Positions 8,545 to 17,259 of a stretch of DNA of 30,793 nt are shown piece after piece. The number at the start of each line of letters is the position of its first letter. Position 1 is the first letter of the stretch. The notes under the pieces are model-generated. The model ran no database searches and was not told where the DNA came from. It was given only the letters and a program-made list of their open reading frames with translations. The stretch spans positions 1 to 30,793 of the forward strand of contig JAEDDG010000027.1 in the NCBI GenBank assembly GCA_016293865.1, in the 5' to 3' direction. This DNA comes from Oscillospiraceae bacterium (lineage in GTDB: Bacteria > Bacillota > Clostridia > Oscillospirales > Oscillospiraceae). The position numbers and the translations under genes are program-made.

Positions 8545-9562
8545 AAACAAATCCGAACGACTGCTGGAAGTGAACGGGCTGAAAAAATACTTCCCTGTAA
8601 CCAGCGGCTTTTTTCAGAAGGTGACCGGTCATGTTCACGCTGTGGACGATGTCTCACTTTATGTTAACCGGGGCGAGACGCTGGGCATTGTCGGCGAGTC
8701 CGGCTGCGGGAAGACGACGCTTGGAAAGTGCATTCTTCGCCTGAACAAGCCGACGGCAGGAAACATGCTCATCACCAACCGCGACGGCACAAAGGAAGAC
8801 CTGATGAAGCTGGATAGAAAGAGAAGCTTTGAGATGTGCCGGCGGATTCAGATGGTATTTCAGGATCCTTATGCATCGCTCAACCCCATGAAGAATATCT
8901 ATTCGTCTTTTGACGAGCCGCTGCGGATCCACGGCTTCGGCGATAAAAACAAGCGGCTGGAGATTGCCGCCCAGATGATGGAAACGGTCAACCTGCAGCC
9001 GGAATATCTGTTCCGCTATCCGCATGAGTTTTCCGGCGGCCAGCGCCAGCGCATCTGCATTGCACGCGCCCTGGCCATGAATCCGGAGCTGATCGTGTGC
9101 GACGAGCCGGTATCTGCGCTGGACGTGTCCATTCAGGCACAGATTATGAATCTGATGCGCCGGCTTCAGCGGGAGTACAAGCTGACATACGTTTTCATTG
9201 CGCACGATCTGAGCGTGGTGGAATATATGAGCACCCGCATCACCGTGATGTATCTGGGCAAGGTGGTTGAAACGGCGCCGGCCAGGAACTTTACGCAGAT
9301 TTGTCAGCATCCGTATTCCCAGGCCCTGATTTCTGCTGTGCCGCTGCCTGAACTGGATGTGGAGAAAAATGAGCAGATTCTCACCGGTGACGTGCCCTCT
9401 CCCATTCATCCGCCGGCAGGCTGCCGGTTCCATCCCCGCTGCCGGTACTGCACGGAGCGCTGCCGGCAGGAAGAACCCGAGCTGCGCCCTGTTGTCGGCG
9501 ACAAGGAGCATATGGTGGCCTGTCATCATTTTGACAGCATTCAGCAGGCTGCCGGTTCATAA
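8537..9562 (+). CDS. ABC importer ATPase, DppF/OppF type
   Basis: Second ATP-binding subunit, 341 residues, overlapping the previous gene by eight bases. Walker A is GESGCGKTTLGKCIL, the Q loop is in QMVFQDPYASLNP, the signature is FSGGQRQRICIARAL, Walker B is LIVCDEPVSALD, and the switch His is in FIAHDLSVV. The C-terminal extension again carries the Cys pattern (CRFHPRCRYCTERC and a final Cys). The N-terminal stretch LLEVNGLKKYFPVTSGFF is typical of OppF. It completes the importer. Confidence 0.95.
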   Translation: MTENKSERLLEVNGLKKYFPVTSGFFQKVTGHVHAVDDVSLYVNRGETLGIVGESGCGKTTLGKCILRLNKPTAGNMLITNRDGTKEDLMKLDRKRSFEMCRRIQMVFQDPYASLNPMKNIYSSFDEPLRIHGFGDKNKRLEIAAQMMETVNLQPEYLFRYPHEFSGGQRQRICIARALAMNPELIVCDEPVSALDVSIQAQIMNLMRRLQREYKLTYVFIAHDLSVVEYMSTRITVMYLGKVVETAPARNFTQICQHPYSQALISAVPLPELDVEKNEQILTGDVPSPIHPPAGCRFHPRCRYCTERCRQEEPELRPVVGDKEHMVACHHFDSIQQAAGS

Positions 9563-9622
9563 AGAGACAGCAAAACGGAAAATTCTGACGACAGTCAGAA
9601 AAATTATATGAGGAGGATCATT

Positions 9623-11101
9623 ATGGAACCGCTGAACATTGGCCGCAGGCGCGAGGTCTGCTGGGACGAGGCATTGATCGACAGCGCTGAAGGCGTGCAG
9701 GTCAGAATGCACCGTCCGGAATTCCGGAATGTTGCCTTTGTCGCCGATGCCCCGTGGGAAGGGGATGTTTCCGGCTATTTCACCTTTATGCCGGATGACG
9801 GCAGGCTGCGGATGTATTACAGAGGCAGCCGCATTACGCTGGACGCCGACGGTGTCCGGGAGCATCCGCACACAACGGTTTTTTGCTATGGCGAGAGTGA
9901 CGACGGAGGAAGGACATTCCGGAGAGTCAATGTCAACAAACACGCGTTCTGGGGAACGAAGGACAACAACATCATCCTGAACAATATCCGGGATAACATG
10001 TCGTTCTTTAAGGATACCAATCCGGACTGCCCGGCAGATGAGCTGTATAAAGGCCTTGCCGAAGAAGGGGAAACGCTGGCTTACTACAAAAGCGCTGACG
10101 GTGTGAATTTTGAGCGTGTGCGGACCCTTGTGGATGACGGCGCGTATGACTCTCTGAATGTGGCCATGTGGGACAGTGTCCGGAAAAAATATTTCCTGTT
10201 TTACAGGGGCATTCATGGCGGCGGATCCAACAACGGAAAATGGACGCACACGGAAGACCATGCCATGCATACCACAATTATCCGGGACATCCGCGTGCGG
10301 ACTTCCGAGGATTTTGTGACCTGGGACGAGCCGAGAATGCTGGAGTATGATCCCGAACGGGAGGATCTGGAGCTGTATACCAACCAGATTCAGCCATATT
10401 ACCGGGCAAAGCATATGTACATCGGTTTCCCCATGCGCTATACGGACCGCTATATGGACAGCAAGAATTTCTATCATCTCCCGGACAGGGAGCACAGGGA
10501 AATGCTGATCCGCAACTGGGGCCGGTCTGGAACTGCCATGACGGACGGCATCATTATGACCAGCCGCGACGGCTACCATTTCCGCAGGACCGAGGAAGCG
10601 TTTTTCACGCCGGGACCGGAACGCGGCACCAACTGGTATTACGGCGACGGCAGCCTTTGCTACGGCATGTTTGAAACGCCGTCTGACATTCCTGGCGCGC
10701 CCAATGAGATTTCCATTTATCTCCCGGCCGATTACCGGGTGAATCCCGTTAAAATCCTGCGCTATGCAGTGCGGCTGGACGGCTTCTTCTCCTGGCGTGC
10801 AGATTATCCCGGCGGCAAGGTCACAACAAAGCCGTTTGTGTTTGAAGGTGACGCGATGCACGTTAACTTTGCCACATCCTGCGCAGGCTATGTTCAGATC
10901 AGAATGCTGGATGAAGACGGATGCGCGATTGAAGGCTACGACTCCGGCCGTATGTTCGGCGACAGTGTGAGCCGTCCCGTTGATTTTGACGCGCCGGTCA
11001 GTGCGCTTTCCGGGAAAACGGTTCGTATGGAAATCACCATGAAAGACGCAGATCTCTACTCATTTGTTTTCCGGCCGGATTATCTGGCTGCGAACAGCTG
11101 A
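9623..11101 (+). CDS. Putative beta-propeller glycosidase-like protein
   Basis: A 492-residue protein with no signal peptide, so probably cytoplasmic. The start at 9623 is preferred over an ATG at 9608 because AGGAGG (9611-9616) lies six bases before it. Four Asp-box-like turns recur at about residues 92 (SDDGGRTF), 157 (SADGVNF), 227 (TSEDFVTW) and 314 (SRDGYHF), 65-87 residues apart. This is the pattern of a bladed beta-propeller as in sialidases and GH32/GH43-like enzymes. Acidic and aromatic runs (YYRGS, YNQIQPYY-like, GTNWYYGDGS) are also glycosidase-like, and the last ~100 residues look like a beta-sandwich add-on. The exact family is not recognised and catalytic residues cannot be assigned. 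As last gene of the importer group it may process the imported compound (inference). A 7-bp hairpin (9583-9600) precedes it. Confidence 0.72.
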   Translation: MEPLNIGRRREVCWDEALIDSAEGVQVRMHRPEFRNVAFVADAPWEGDVSGYFTFMPDDGRLRMYYRGSRITLDADGVREHPHTTVFCYGESDDGGRTFRRVNVNKHAFWGTKDNNIILNNIRDNMSFFKDTNPDCPADELYKGLAEEGETLAYYKSADGVNFERVRTLVDDGAYDSLNVAMWDSVRKKYFLFYRGIHGGGSNNGKWTHTEDHAMHTTIIRDIRVRTSEDFVTWDEPRMLEYDPEREDLELYTNQIQPYYRAKHMYIGFPMRYTDRYMDSKNFYHLPDREHREMLIRNWGRSGTAMTDGIIMTSRDGYHFRRTEEAFFTPGPERGTNWYYGDGSLCYGMFETPSDIPGAPNEISIYLPADYRVNPVKILRYAVRLDGFFSWRADYPGGKVTTKPFVFEGDAMHVNFATSCAGYVQIRMLDEDGCAIEGYDSGRMFGDSVSRPVDFDAPVSALSGKTVRMEITMKDADLYSFVFRPDYLAANS

Positions 11102-11136
11102 TCGCCTGATTGAGGCAATATACAGAATACGGGTAA

Positions 11137-11177
11137 CGCAGGAGGGGATCGGAAAAATTTTCCGGTCCCTTCCTGCG
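11137..11177. repeat. 41-base inverted repeat downstream of the glycosidase-like gene
   Basis: Arms of 20 bases (11137-11156 and 11158-11177) pair with only two G-U pairs and meet at an AAAA/TTTT tip, leaving a one-base centre. No T run follows, so it is not a standard intrinsic terminator. It lies 35 bases after the stop codon and may stabilise the 3' end of the importer message or act with the terminator at 11242-11272. Confidence 0.7.
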
Positions 11178-11241
11178 CTGATCATCTGTGCCTGTGTGAT
11201 TGGGCGCCCAAAAGGATGGCATATCCGTATAGACAGACAGC

Positions 11242-11272
11242 AAAAGACCGACCGGGTCACGGTCGGTCTTTT
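11242..11272. terminator. Bidirectional intrinsic terminator
   Basis: A perfect 12-bp stem AAAAGACCGACC / GGTCGGTCTTTT has a 7-base loop, with A and T runs on both outer edges. It can end transcription of the importer operon on the plus strand and of rnpB on the minus strand. Confidence 0.85.
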
Positions 11273-11277
11273 CATAT

Positions 11278-11627
11278 GTGTGAGCGGGTCTGTAAGCCGG
11301 GTTCTGTCGTTGGACAGCCATCTATCTAAACCAGTCGTTGCCGGCTGGTTTCAGCCACCTCCACGGGACGGCCGGGCCGGCCTGTATGTCCCTCCACGGT
11401 GTTGCTCCGGATAGAGTTTACAGCGGACAGCTGTCTCCAGCCGCCGGGCGGGCTCTTACCTCCGCCTTTCCACCCTTACTGGGCGCGGGGCCCAGCGGTA
11501 TATCTCTGTTGCACTTGTCCTGAAGTTGCCTTCGGCGGGCGTTACCCGTTATCCTTGCCCTATGGAGCCCGGACTTTCCTCACGCACGGCCTTTCGGCCT
11601 GTGCCCGCGGCTGCCCGGCCCGCTCAC
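11278..11627 (-). ncRNA. rnpB: RNase P RNA
   Basis: Catalytic RNA of ribonuclease P, about 350 bases, which matures the 5' ends of tRNAs. Read on the minus strand it contains the universal block GAGGAAAGTCCGGGCTCC (complement of 11564-11581), AGATAGATGGCTG (complement of 11315-11327), and the 3' block ACAGAACCCGGCTTA (complement of 11293-11307) used in P4 pairing and tRNA CCA contact. The ends pair with each other (GTGAGCGGG with CCCGCTCAC, helix P1). The 5' end is set from the promoter seven bases upstream and the 3' end from P1. The terminator at 11242-11272 follows. Confidence 0.96.
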
Positions 11628-11633
11628 TGGCTT

Positions 11634-11662
11634 ATTGTACCCTTGCATGCGGCCGTTGTCAA
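11634..11662 (-). promoter_or_regulatory. Sigma-A promoter of rnpB
   Basis: On the minus strand TTGACA (11657-11662), 17 bases, TACAAT (11634-11639). The predicted start near 11627 coincides with the first base of helix P1 of RNase P RNA, which supports both calls. Confidence 0.85.
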
Positions 11663-11672
11663 ATGAATTCCC

Positions 11673-11701
11673 TTGAATTGAATGCTGCGGCGGGGTATAA
11701 T
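11673..11701 (+). promoter_or_regulatory. Sigma-A promoter of murD
   Basis: TTGAAT (11673-11678), 17 bases, TATAAT (11696-11701). Transcription would begin near 11708, about 32 bases before the murD ATG. It is divergent from and only ten bases away from the rnpB promoter. Confidence 0.8.
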
Positions 11702-11739
11702 TGCAATGGTCAATTATAATATGTCCGGAGATGAATGAA

Positions 11740-13119
11740 ATGACATTCAGCGAATATGTTGCCTCTCTGCGCAATAAGCGCATTACTGTACTGGGAATCG
11801 GCGTCAGCAATACGCCGCTGATCCGCAGGCTGGCTGCTGCCGGCTGTACGGTGACAGCCCGCGACCGTGCGGACAGAGAAAGGCTGGGACCTGTTGCCGA
11901 AGAGCTGGAGAATATGGGTGTACGGCTGATTCTGGGCGAAAACTATCTGGAAGGTATTGAGGCGGACGTGATTTTCCGTACGCCGGGCCTGCGGCCTGAT
12001 CTGCCGCAGATTTCCGCGGCTGTGGCTGCCGGCGCAGAGCTGACCAGTGAGATGGAGGCTTTTTTCAGAGTCTGCCCCTGCCGGATCATTGCAGTGACCG
12101 GCAGCGACGGGAAAACCACCACCACGACAATTATTTCAGAGCTTCTGAAGGCTGCGGGTTATACTGTTCATCTGGGCGGAAATATCGGTCAGCCGCTCCT
12201 GTGTCAGGCGGATGACATGAAAAAAGAGGACATTGCTGTTCTGGAGCTGTCGTCCTTCCAGCTGATGACCATGCGGCAGTCGCCGGAAATTGCAGTTGTG
12301 ACCAATCTTGCGCCGAATCATCTGGACGTACACAAGAGCATGGAGGAATACTGCGACGCGAAGCGGAATATTTTCCGTTATCAGCCGGCAGACGGGAAAC
12401 TGGTTCTGAATCTGGACAATGAGATTACAAGCGCCATGATCTCCCAGGCGTGCTGTCCTGTGGCGCTCTTCAGCCGCAGACAGCCGGTTGAAACCGGCTT
12501 TTACTGCAGCGGCGGCGTGATTTATGCGGCGGAGGCGGGAAAAGCGGAGCCTGTACTGGAAGCTTCCGAAATCTTCCTGCCCGGCGTGCACAATATCGAA
12601 AACTTCATGGCCGCTTTTGCAGCGGTCAGCGGGCTTGTGGATACGGAGACCATGCGCACGGTTGCGCGCACATTCAAGGGCGTTGAGCACCGCATTGAGC
12701 ACGTGCGCACCCTGCGCGGCGTGCGGTATTACAACGATTCAATCGCATCCAGCCCGTCCAGGGCGATTGCCGGCCTGCGCAGCTTTGACCAGAAGCTGAT
12801 TATTTTGGCCGGCGGCAAGGACAAGGGCGTGCCGTTTGATACGCTGGGCGAAGAATATGTCCGGCGGGCGAAGGCGGTGTTCCTGACAGGCCCCACTGCC
12901 GGCGCGATCCGCAGTGCCATTGAGCGCGCACCCGGATATGCGGGCAGTCCGGAAATCTTTGAGTTTGCGGACTTCAGGGATAATGTCCTGGCCGCGGCAC
13001 GGTATGCGGAGGACGGGGACGTTGTGATGCTGTCGCCCGCCTGTACGTCTTTTGACCGGTTCAGAAACTTTATGGAGCGCGGGAAATACTTTAAAGAAAT
13101 CATCAACAGCCTGGAGTAA
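11740..13119 (+). CDS. murD: UDP-N-acetylmuramoyl-L-alanine:D-glutamate ligase
   Basis: Cytoplasmic peptidoglycan precursor enzyme that adds D-glutamate to UDP-MurNAc-L-Ala using ATP. From the ATG at 11740 it has 459 residues, close to the usual 450. That ATG is preferred because GGAG lies nine bases upstream, whereas the ATG at 11731 abuts the same GGAG. The N-terminal UDP-binding Rossmann part holds VLGIGVSNTPLIR. The ATP loop is TGSDGKTTTT with Lys125. NLAPNHLDVHKSMEEY and the carbamylated-Lys region AKRNIF follow. Typical MurD blocks near the end are EHRIEHV, YYNDSIASSP, ILAGGKDKG and SPACTSFDRF. It stands apart from the usual division/cell-wall cluster, as a promoter-proximal gene followed by an unrelated PLP enzyme. 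Confidence 0.96.
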   Translation: MTFSEYVASLRNKRITVLGIGVSNTPLIRRLAAAGCTVTARDRADRERLGPVAEELENMGVRLILGENYLEGIEADVIFRTPGLRPDLPQISAAVAAGAELTSEMEAFFRVCPCRIIAVTGSDGKTTTTTIISELLKAAGYTVHLGGNIGQPLLCQADDMKKEDIAVLELSSFQLMTMRQSPEIAVVTNLAPNHLDVHKSMEEYCDAKRNIFRYQPADGKLVLNLDNEITSAMISQACCPVALFSRRQPVETGFYCSGGVIYAAEAGKAEPVLEASEIFLPGVHNIENFMAAFAAVSGLVDTETMRTVARTFKGVEHRIEHVRTLRGVRYYNDSIASSPSRAIAGLRSFDQKLIILAGGKDKGVPFDTLGEEYVRRAKAVFLTGPTAGAIRSAIERAPGYAGSPEIFEFADFRDNVLAAARYAEDGDVVMLSPACTSFDRFRNFMERGKYFKEIINSLE

Positions 13120-13125
13120 TTGCAG

Positions 13126-14394
13126 ATGAATAATGAATTGAGCTATTTTGGAATTCCGGAGAAAATCTGCGCCATGGCGGATCGGGCCATGGCGGATATA
13201 CTGCCGGGATTTGCGGAGATTGACCGTGTTGCGGCGGTCAATTCTGCGAAGGTTCTGGCGGCGTTCAGCAAAAACCGTGTGTCTGAAAGCTGCTTTGCCG
13301 GGACAACCGGCTACGGATATGACGACAAGGGAAGAGACACGCTGGATCAGATCTATGCGGATATTTTCCACACAGAGGCGGCGCTTGTGCGCACCGGCTT
13401 TGTCAATGGGACCCATGCCATTACAGCGGCGCTTTTTGCCTGCCTGCGGCCGGGCGATGTGCTGCTGGCAGCCACCGGTATTCCCTATGACACACTGCAG
13501 GGCGCAATCGGAATCACCGGAGACTGCTTCGGTTCCCTGAAATTCTATGGCATCGGGTACGCGCAGGTGGAACTGAACGCGCAGGGCAAGCCGGACATTC
13601 CGGCGATCCTTGCGGCACTGGGTGATCCGCATGTCAAGGCAGTGGAGCTGCAGCGCTCCCGCGGCTATTCCACACGGGGCGCTTTTTCATCCGCTGAGCT
13701 TGGCGCTGTCATCCGGGCCGTTCACGAAGCGCGTCCGGATGTGGCTGTGATTGTGGACAACTGCTACGGCGAGTTCGTGGACACGGATGAACCGACCGAC
13801 TACGGTGCGGATCTGATTGCCGGCTCGCTGATCAAAAACCCGGGCGGCGGTCTTGCGCCTATGGGCGGCTATATTGCCGGGCGGCGGGATCTGGTGGAAA
13901 ACGCGGCCATGCGCCTGACGACACCGGGAATCGGCGGGGAGTGCGGCGCAACGCTTGGCGTCAGCCGCGCTTTGTATCAGGGCCTGTTTATGGCTCCGCA
14001 CATTGTGGCCCAGGCTGTTAAAACTGCGGTTTTCTGTGCCCGGATGATGGAACTGATGGGGTATGAATCCTCACCGCGCGCGGATGAACCGCGGCATGAC
14101 ATTATCCAGATGATCCGTTTCGGACAGCCAGAGCCGCTTCTGCGGTTCTGCCGCGGCATTCAGGCCGGCGCGCCTGTGGATGCGTTTGTCACGCCGGAGC
14201 CCTGGGAAATGCCGGGGTATGACGCGCAGGTCGTTATGGCGGCCGGCGCATTTATCCAGGGCGCGTCGATTGAGCTTTCGTGTGACGGCCCCATGCGGGA
14301 GCCGTACTGTGCGTATCTGCAGGGCGGCCTGACCTTTGAGATGGCGAAAATCGGCATCATGATCGCGGCGGGACTGCTTTCCGAAGAGAAATAG
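13126..14394 (+). CDS. PLP enzyme, aluminium-resistance / methionine gamma-lyase-like family
   Basis: Fold-type I pyridoxal-phosphate protein of the family annotated as aluminium resistance protein or methionine gamma-lyase family (YnbB-like), 422 residues. The ATG at 13126 is used, with GGAG nine bases upstream inside the end of murD; a TTG six bases earlier is less likely. The family opening DRVAAVNSAKVLAAF and FAGTTGYGYDDKGRDTLD is clear. The cofactor pocket includes GTHAITAALFACLRPGD and VDNCYGEFVD (the Asp that contacts the pyridine nitrogen). The Schiff-base Lys237 lies in GSLIKNPGGG. Family members resemble Cys/Met gamma-lyases, but the natural substrate is unsettled, so no symbol is given. 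It overlaps no gene and is co-directional with murD and yunB. Confidence 0.88.
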   Translation: MNNELSYFGIPEKICAMADRAMADILPGFAEIDRVAAVNSAKVLAAFSKNRVSESCFAGTTGYGYDDKGRDTLDQIYADIFHTEAALVRTGFVNGTHAITAALFACLRPGDVLLAATGIPYDTLQGAIGITGDCFGSLKFYGIGYAQVELNAQGKPDIPAILAALGDPHVKAVELQRSRGYSTRGAFSSAELGAVIRAVHEARPDVAVIVDNCYGEFVDTDEPTDYGADLIAGSLIKNPGGGLAPMGGYIAGRRDLVENAAMRLTTPGIGGECGATLGVSRALYQGLFMAPHIVAQAVKTAVFCARMMELMGYESSPRADEPRHDIIQMIRFGQPEPLLRFCRGIQAGAPVDAFVTPEPWEMPGYDAQVVMAAGAFIQGASIELSCDGPMREPYCAYLQGGLTFEMAKIGIMIAAGLLSEEK

Positions 14395-14454
14395 CAGCGG
14401 ACAGGCAAATTGAATTCTGCGGCGCATATGGTTATTTCAAGGAGTGTGAGACCT

Positions 14455-15144
14455 ATGCGTTTGCGGTATATACGCGGCAGAATCAGCAGCGCGGTCAGCT
14501 CTGCGGGCAGGGCGCGCAGGAGAGGCGGCGGGTTTCTGCTGATTGCGGCGGCGCTGCTGCTCTTGTTCCTGTCGGTGACGGCGCTGTCCAGGCTGCGGCC
14601 TGTCCTTCTTGAAATTGCCGAGGGCGCAGTAACCGATGTGGTTTCCCTGACGGTCAACGACGTGATTACCGATTTGATGCGGATGGAGAAAATCAGCTAT
14701 TCGGATCTTGTGACGCTGGAAAAGGATGCCAACGGCAGTGTGTCCGCGCTGCTGACCGATATGGCCAAAATCAATATGCTGCAGGCCGAGATCTCCAATC
14801 AGGTGGTTGAAGCGCTGAATGAGCGGGAGTCCACCATTGTGCGCATCCCGGTTGGAAACCTTCTGGGCGGCGCGCTTTTATCCGGCCGCGGGCCGCGGAT
14901 ACCGGTCAAGGTGCTTTCGGTTATGAATGTGAATACGTATTTTTACAATGCGTTTTCATCGGCCGGCATCAACCAGACCCGGCACCAGATGATGCTGAAT
15001 GTGGATGTGGAACTGAGCCTGCTGCTGCCGGGCGGTTCCTCCAGTGTAAATGCGGATACGCAGGTTTGCCTGGCTGAGACGATTATTGTCGGCAGTGTCC
15101 CGCAGACATATGCCGATATGGGAATGAAAACAGACGGGGAGTAG
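14455..15144 (+). CDS. yunB: Sporulation protein YunB
   Basis: A membrane-anchored sporulation protein of 229 residues. AAGGAG (14439-14444) ten bases upstream selects the ATG at 14455 rather than an upstream TTG. An Arg-rich N terminus precedes one membrane helix (about 27-45, FLLIAAALLLLFLSVTAL). The rest shows YunB family blocks: SLTVNDVITDLM, SYSDLVTLEKDANGSVSAL, DMAKINMLQAEISNQV and RIPVGNLLGG...GPRIPVKV. YunB in Bacillus is made in the mother cell under sigma-E. Its presence is the best evidence here that the organism, or its recent ancestor, makes endospores. No sigma-E promoter was identified. It is followed five bases later by ligA. Confidence 0.9.
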   Translation: MRLRYIRGRISSAVSSAGRARRRGGGFLLIAAALLLLFLSVTALSRLRPVLLEIAEGAVTDVVSLTVNDVITDLMRMEKISYSDLVTLEKDANGSVSALLTDMAKINMLQAEISNQVVEALNERESTIVRIPVGNLLGGALLSGRGPRIPVKVLSVMNVNTYFYNAFSSAGINQTRHQMMLNVDVELSLLLPGGSSSVNADTQVCLAETIIVGSVPQTYADMGMKTDGE

Positions 15145-15149
15145 AGAAC

Positions 15150-17180
15150 ATGGACACAAATGCGAGAATTGAAGAACTGCGCCGCCTTCTGAAGTACCAC
15201 AGTGATCGCTACTATAATCAGGACGATCCTGAGATCAGCGACTATGACTATGACCAGCTGATGCAGGAGCTGCGCCGGCTGGAAGCGGCATCCGGCGCGC
15301 CTGTTCCGGAAGACAGTCCGACCCGTAAAATCGGCGGCAGCGCCAAGCGGGAGGCGGGAGTGCTGGTGCAGCACCGCAATGTGATGCTCAGCCTGCAGGA
15401 TGTGTTTTCCCGTGAGGAGGTTGATGCCTTTGTCGCGGATACTCTGAGCCGTTTCCCGGAAGCGGAATTTGTTGTGGAGACGAAAATAGATGGCCTCTCC
15501 ATGTCGCTGCGGTATGAAAACGGCGAGCTGCAGCTGGCGGAGACGCGCGGCGACGGCATCCATTTCGGCGAGGATGTCACCCAGAATGCACGCGTGATCC
15601 CGGATGTGGTGCAGAAGCTGAAGGAGCCCGCGCCCTACGTTGAGCTGCGGGGCGAGGTCTATATGACACAGGCCGATTTTGAAAAAGTCAATGAGCAGCA
15701 GGAACTGCTGGGCAAGCGGACATTTGCCAACCCGCGCAACTGCGCGGCCGGTACACTGCGGCAGCTGGACAGCGCCGTGGTGCGGGAGCGCGGTCTGTCC
15801 ATGTTTGTATTCAATATTCAGGAGACGCAGGGAATTTCATTTAAAACCCACACGGAAGGATATGCCTGGCTGAAGAAAAACGGCGTAAAGGTCATTGAGG
15901 AATATATCGTCTGCAGGACTGCGGATGAGGTCTGGCAGGCCATCGGGAAAATCGGTGAGAGCCGCGGAGAACTCCGGTATGACATTGACGGCGCGGTGGT
16001 TAAAATCAACCAGTTTGATATCCGCGCGGCGATGGGCGCCACATCCAAGGTGCCGCGCTGGGCAGTGGCGTACAAATATCCGCCGGAGAGAAAGGAAACC
16101 CGCGTTCTGAATATTGAGCTGTCCGTGGGCCGTACTGGGAAAATCGTACCGACTGCGGAGTTTGAGCCCATCCGCTTGTGCGGGACAACCGTTTCCAGGG
16201 CAACGCTCCACAATCAGGACTTTATTGACAAGTATCACATCTGCATCGGTTCCACGATTGTGATTGAAAAGTCGGGCGAAGTGATCCCCAAATGTGTGGG
16301 GGAAATTGCGGAAAAGCGTCCGGAGGGCGCGCAGCCGTTCCGGATCCCGCCGGTGTGTCCCGTGTGCGGCGCGCCTGCGGTGCGGCAGCCGGACACGGCG
16401 GACATCCGCTGCACCAACGCAAATTGTCCGGCGCAGCTGGAAAAGCATATCATCAATTTTGTGGCAAGAGACGCCATGGATATCCGCGGTTTCGGAGAGG
16501 TTTATATTCAGGAGCTGGTGCGTCAGGGCTATATCGGGGACATTGCGGATATTTTCACATTGGCAGGGCACCGGGATGAACTGATCGAAAAGGGCATCAT
16601 CGGTAAGGAAAAGAATACAGACAAGCTTCTTGAGCAGATCGAGAAGGCCAAAAACGCGGAGCTGCGCCGGCTGATCACCGGCTTTGGAATCGCCAACATC
16701 GGAAAGGCGGGTGCGCGGTCGCTGGCCGCACATTTCGGCTCTGTGGATGCAATTATGGCTGCGGATGAAGAGCAGCTGACGGAAGTTCCGGACGTGGGCG
16801 GCATCAGCGCGAAGGCCATTCACGATTATTTTGCGGATGAAACAAACAGAGCCATCGTTGAGAAGCTGCGTGCGGCCGGTGTGCGCATGACTGCTGCGCC
16901 GTCGGAAACTGCGGCGGCAGACGGGCCGTTGGCAGGACTGACCTTTGTGATTACCGGCACGCTTCCGGACCTGAGCAGGGAGGAGGCAGCGGAGCTGATC
17001 CGCGGCGCAGGCGGGAAGGTGTCCGGCAGCGTTTCCAAAAAAACGGACTACCTCCTCAGCGGCGAGGCGGCCGGAAGCAAGCTGACCAAGGCGCAGAGCC
17101 TGGGCGTCCCGGTGATTGATCTTGATGCGCTGCGGGCCATGCTTGAAAAGTCCGGCGGTCAGAGTCCGGAAGAAAACTGA
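15150..17180 (+). CDS. ligA: NAD-dependent DNA ligase
   Basis: Replicative and repair DNA ligase using NAD+, 676 residues, the normal family length. Domain Ia (about 1-65) has the Tyr-rich NAD site (YHSDRYYNQDDPEISDYDYD). The nucleotidyltransferase domain has the adenylated Lys112 in TKIDGLS, the ELRGEVYM motif and the later DIDGAVVKIN and KVPRWAVAYKYPPE blocks. The OB fold follows. A Cys4 zinc finger uses Cys403, Cys406, Cys421 and Cys426. Helix-hairpin-helix repeats (TGFGIANIGKAGA, VPDVGGISA) lie at about 510-580 and a BRCT domain (GLTFVITGTLPDLSREEAAELI) occupies the C terminus. The ATG is five bases after yunB, so the two are likely co-transcribed. Confidence 0.97.
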   Translation: MDTNARIEELRRLLKYHSDRYYNQDDPEISDYDYDQLMQELRRLEAASGAPVPEDSPTRKIGGSAKREAGVLVQHRNVMLSLQDVFSREEVDAFVADTLSRFPEAEFVVETKIDGLSMSLRYENGELQLAETRGDGIHFGEDVTQNARVIPDVVQKLKEPAPYVELRGEVYMTQADFEKVNEQQELLGKRTFANPRNCAAGTLRQLDSAVVRERGLSMFVFNIQETQGISFKTHTEGYAWLKKNGVKVIEEYIVCRTADEVWQAIGKIGESRGELRYDIDGAVVKINQFDIRAAMGATSKVPRWAVAYKYPPERKETRVLNIELSVGRTGKIVPTAEFEPIRLCGTTVSRATLHNQDFIDKYHICIGSTIVIEKSGEVIPKCVGEIAEKRPEGAQPFRIPPVCPVCGAPAVRQPDTADIRCTNANCPAQLEKHIINFVARDAMDIRGFGEVYIQELVRQGYIGDIADIFTLAGHRDELIEKGIIGKEKNTDKLLEQIEKAKNAELRRLITGFGIANIGKAGARSLAAHFGSVDAIMAADEEQLTEVPDVGGISAKAIHDYFADETNRAIVEKLRAAGVRMTAAPSETAAADGPLAGLTFVITGTLPDLSREEAAELIRGAGGKVSGSVSKKTDYLLSGEAAGSKLTKAQSLGVPVIDLDALRAMLEKSGGQSPEEN

Positions 17181-17184
17181 AATG

Positions 17185-17225
17185 AAAAGGCGTGCTTTGC
17201 AATAAGTGCAAAGCACGCCTTTTTT
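17185..17225. terminator. Intrinsic terminator shared by ligA and the serpin gene
   Basis: A perfect 17-bp stem (17185-17201 with 17207-17223) has the loop ATAAG, an A run on the left and a T run on the right. It begins 4 bases after the ligA stop and lies 35 bases beyond the serpin stop on the other strand, so it can serve both convergent genes. Confidence 0.92.
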
Positions 17226-17259
17226 GGTGCTGCCTGTTGTGCGGCCTGCGTCCGGCAAC

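Noticed and set aside
9557..10861. Long antisense open frame opposite the glycosidase-like gene (also similar ones at 4447-5676, 22899-24143 and 15837-17258)
   Set aside because: They mirror well-supported genes, have no placed ribosome binding site or recognisable domain, and arise from GC-biased codon positions in the real genes.
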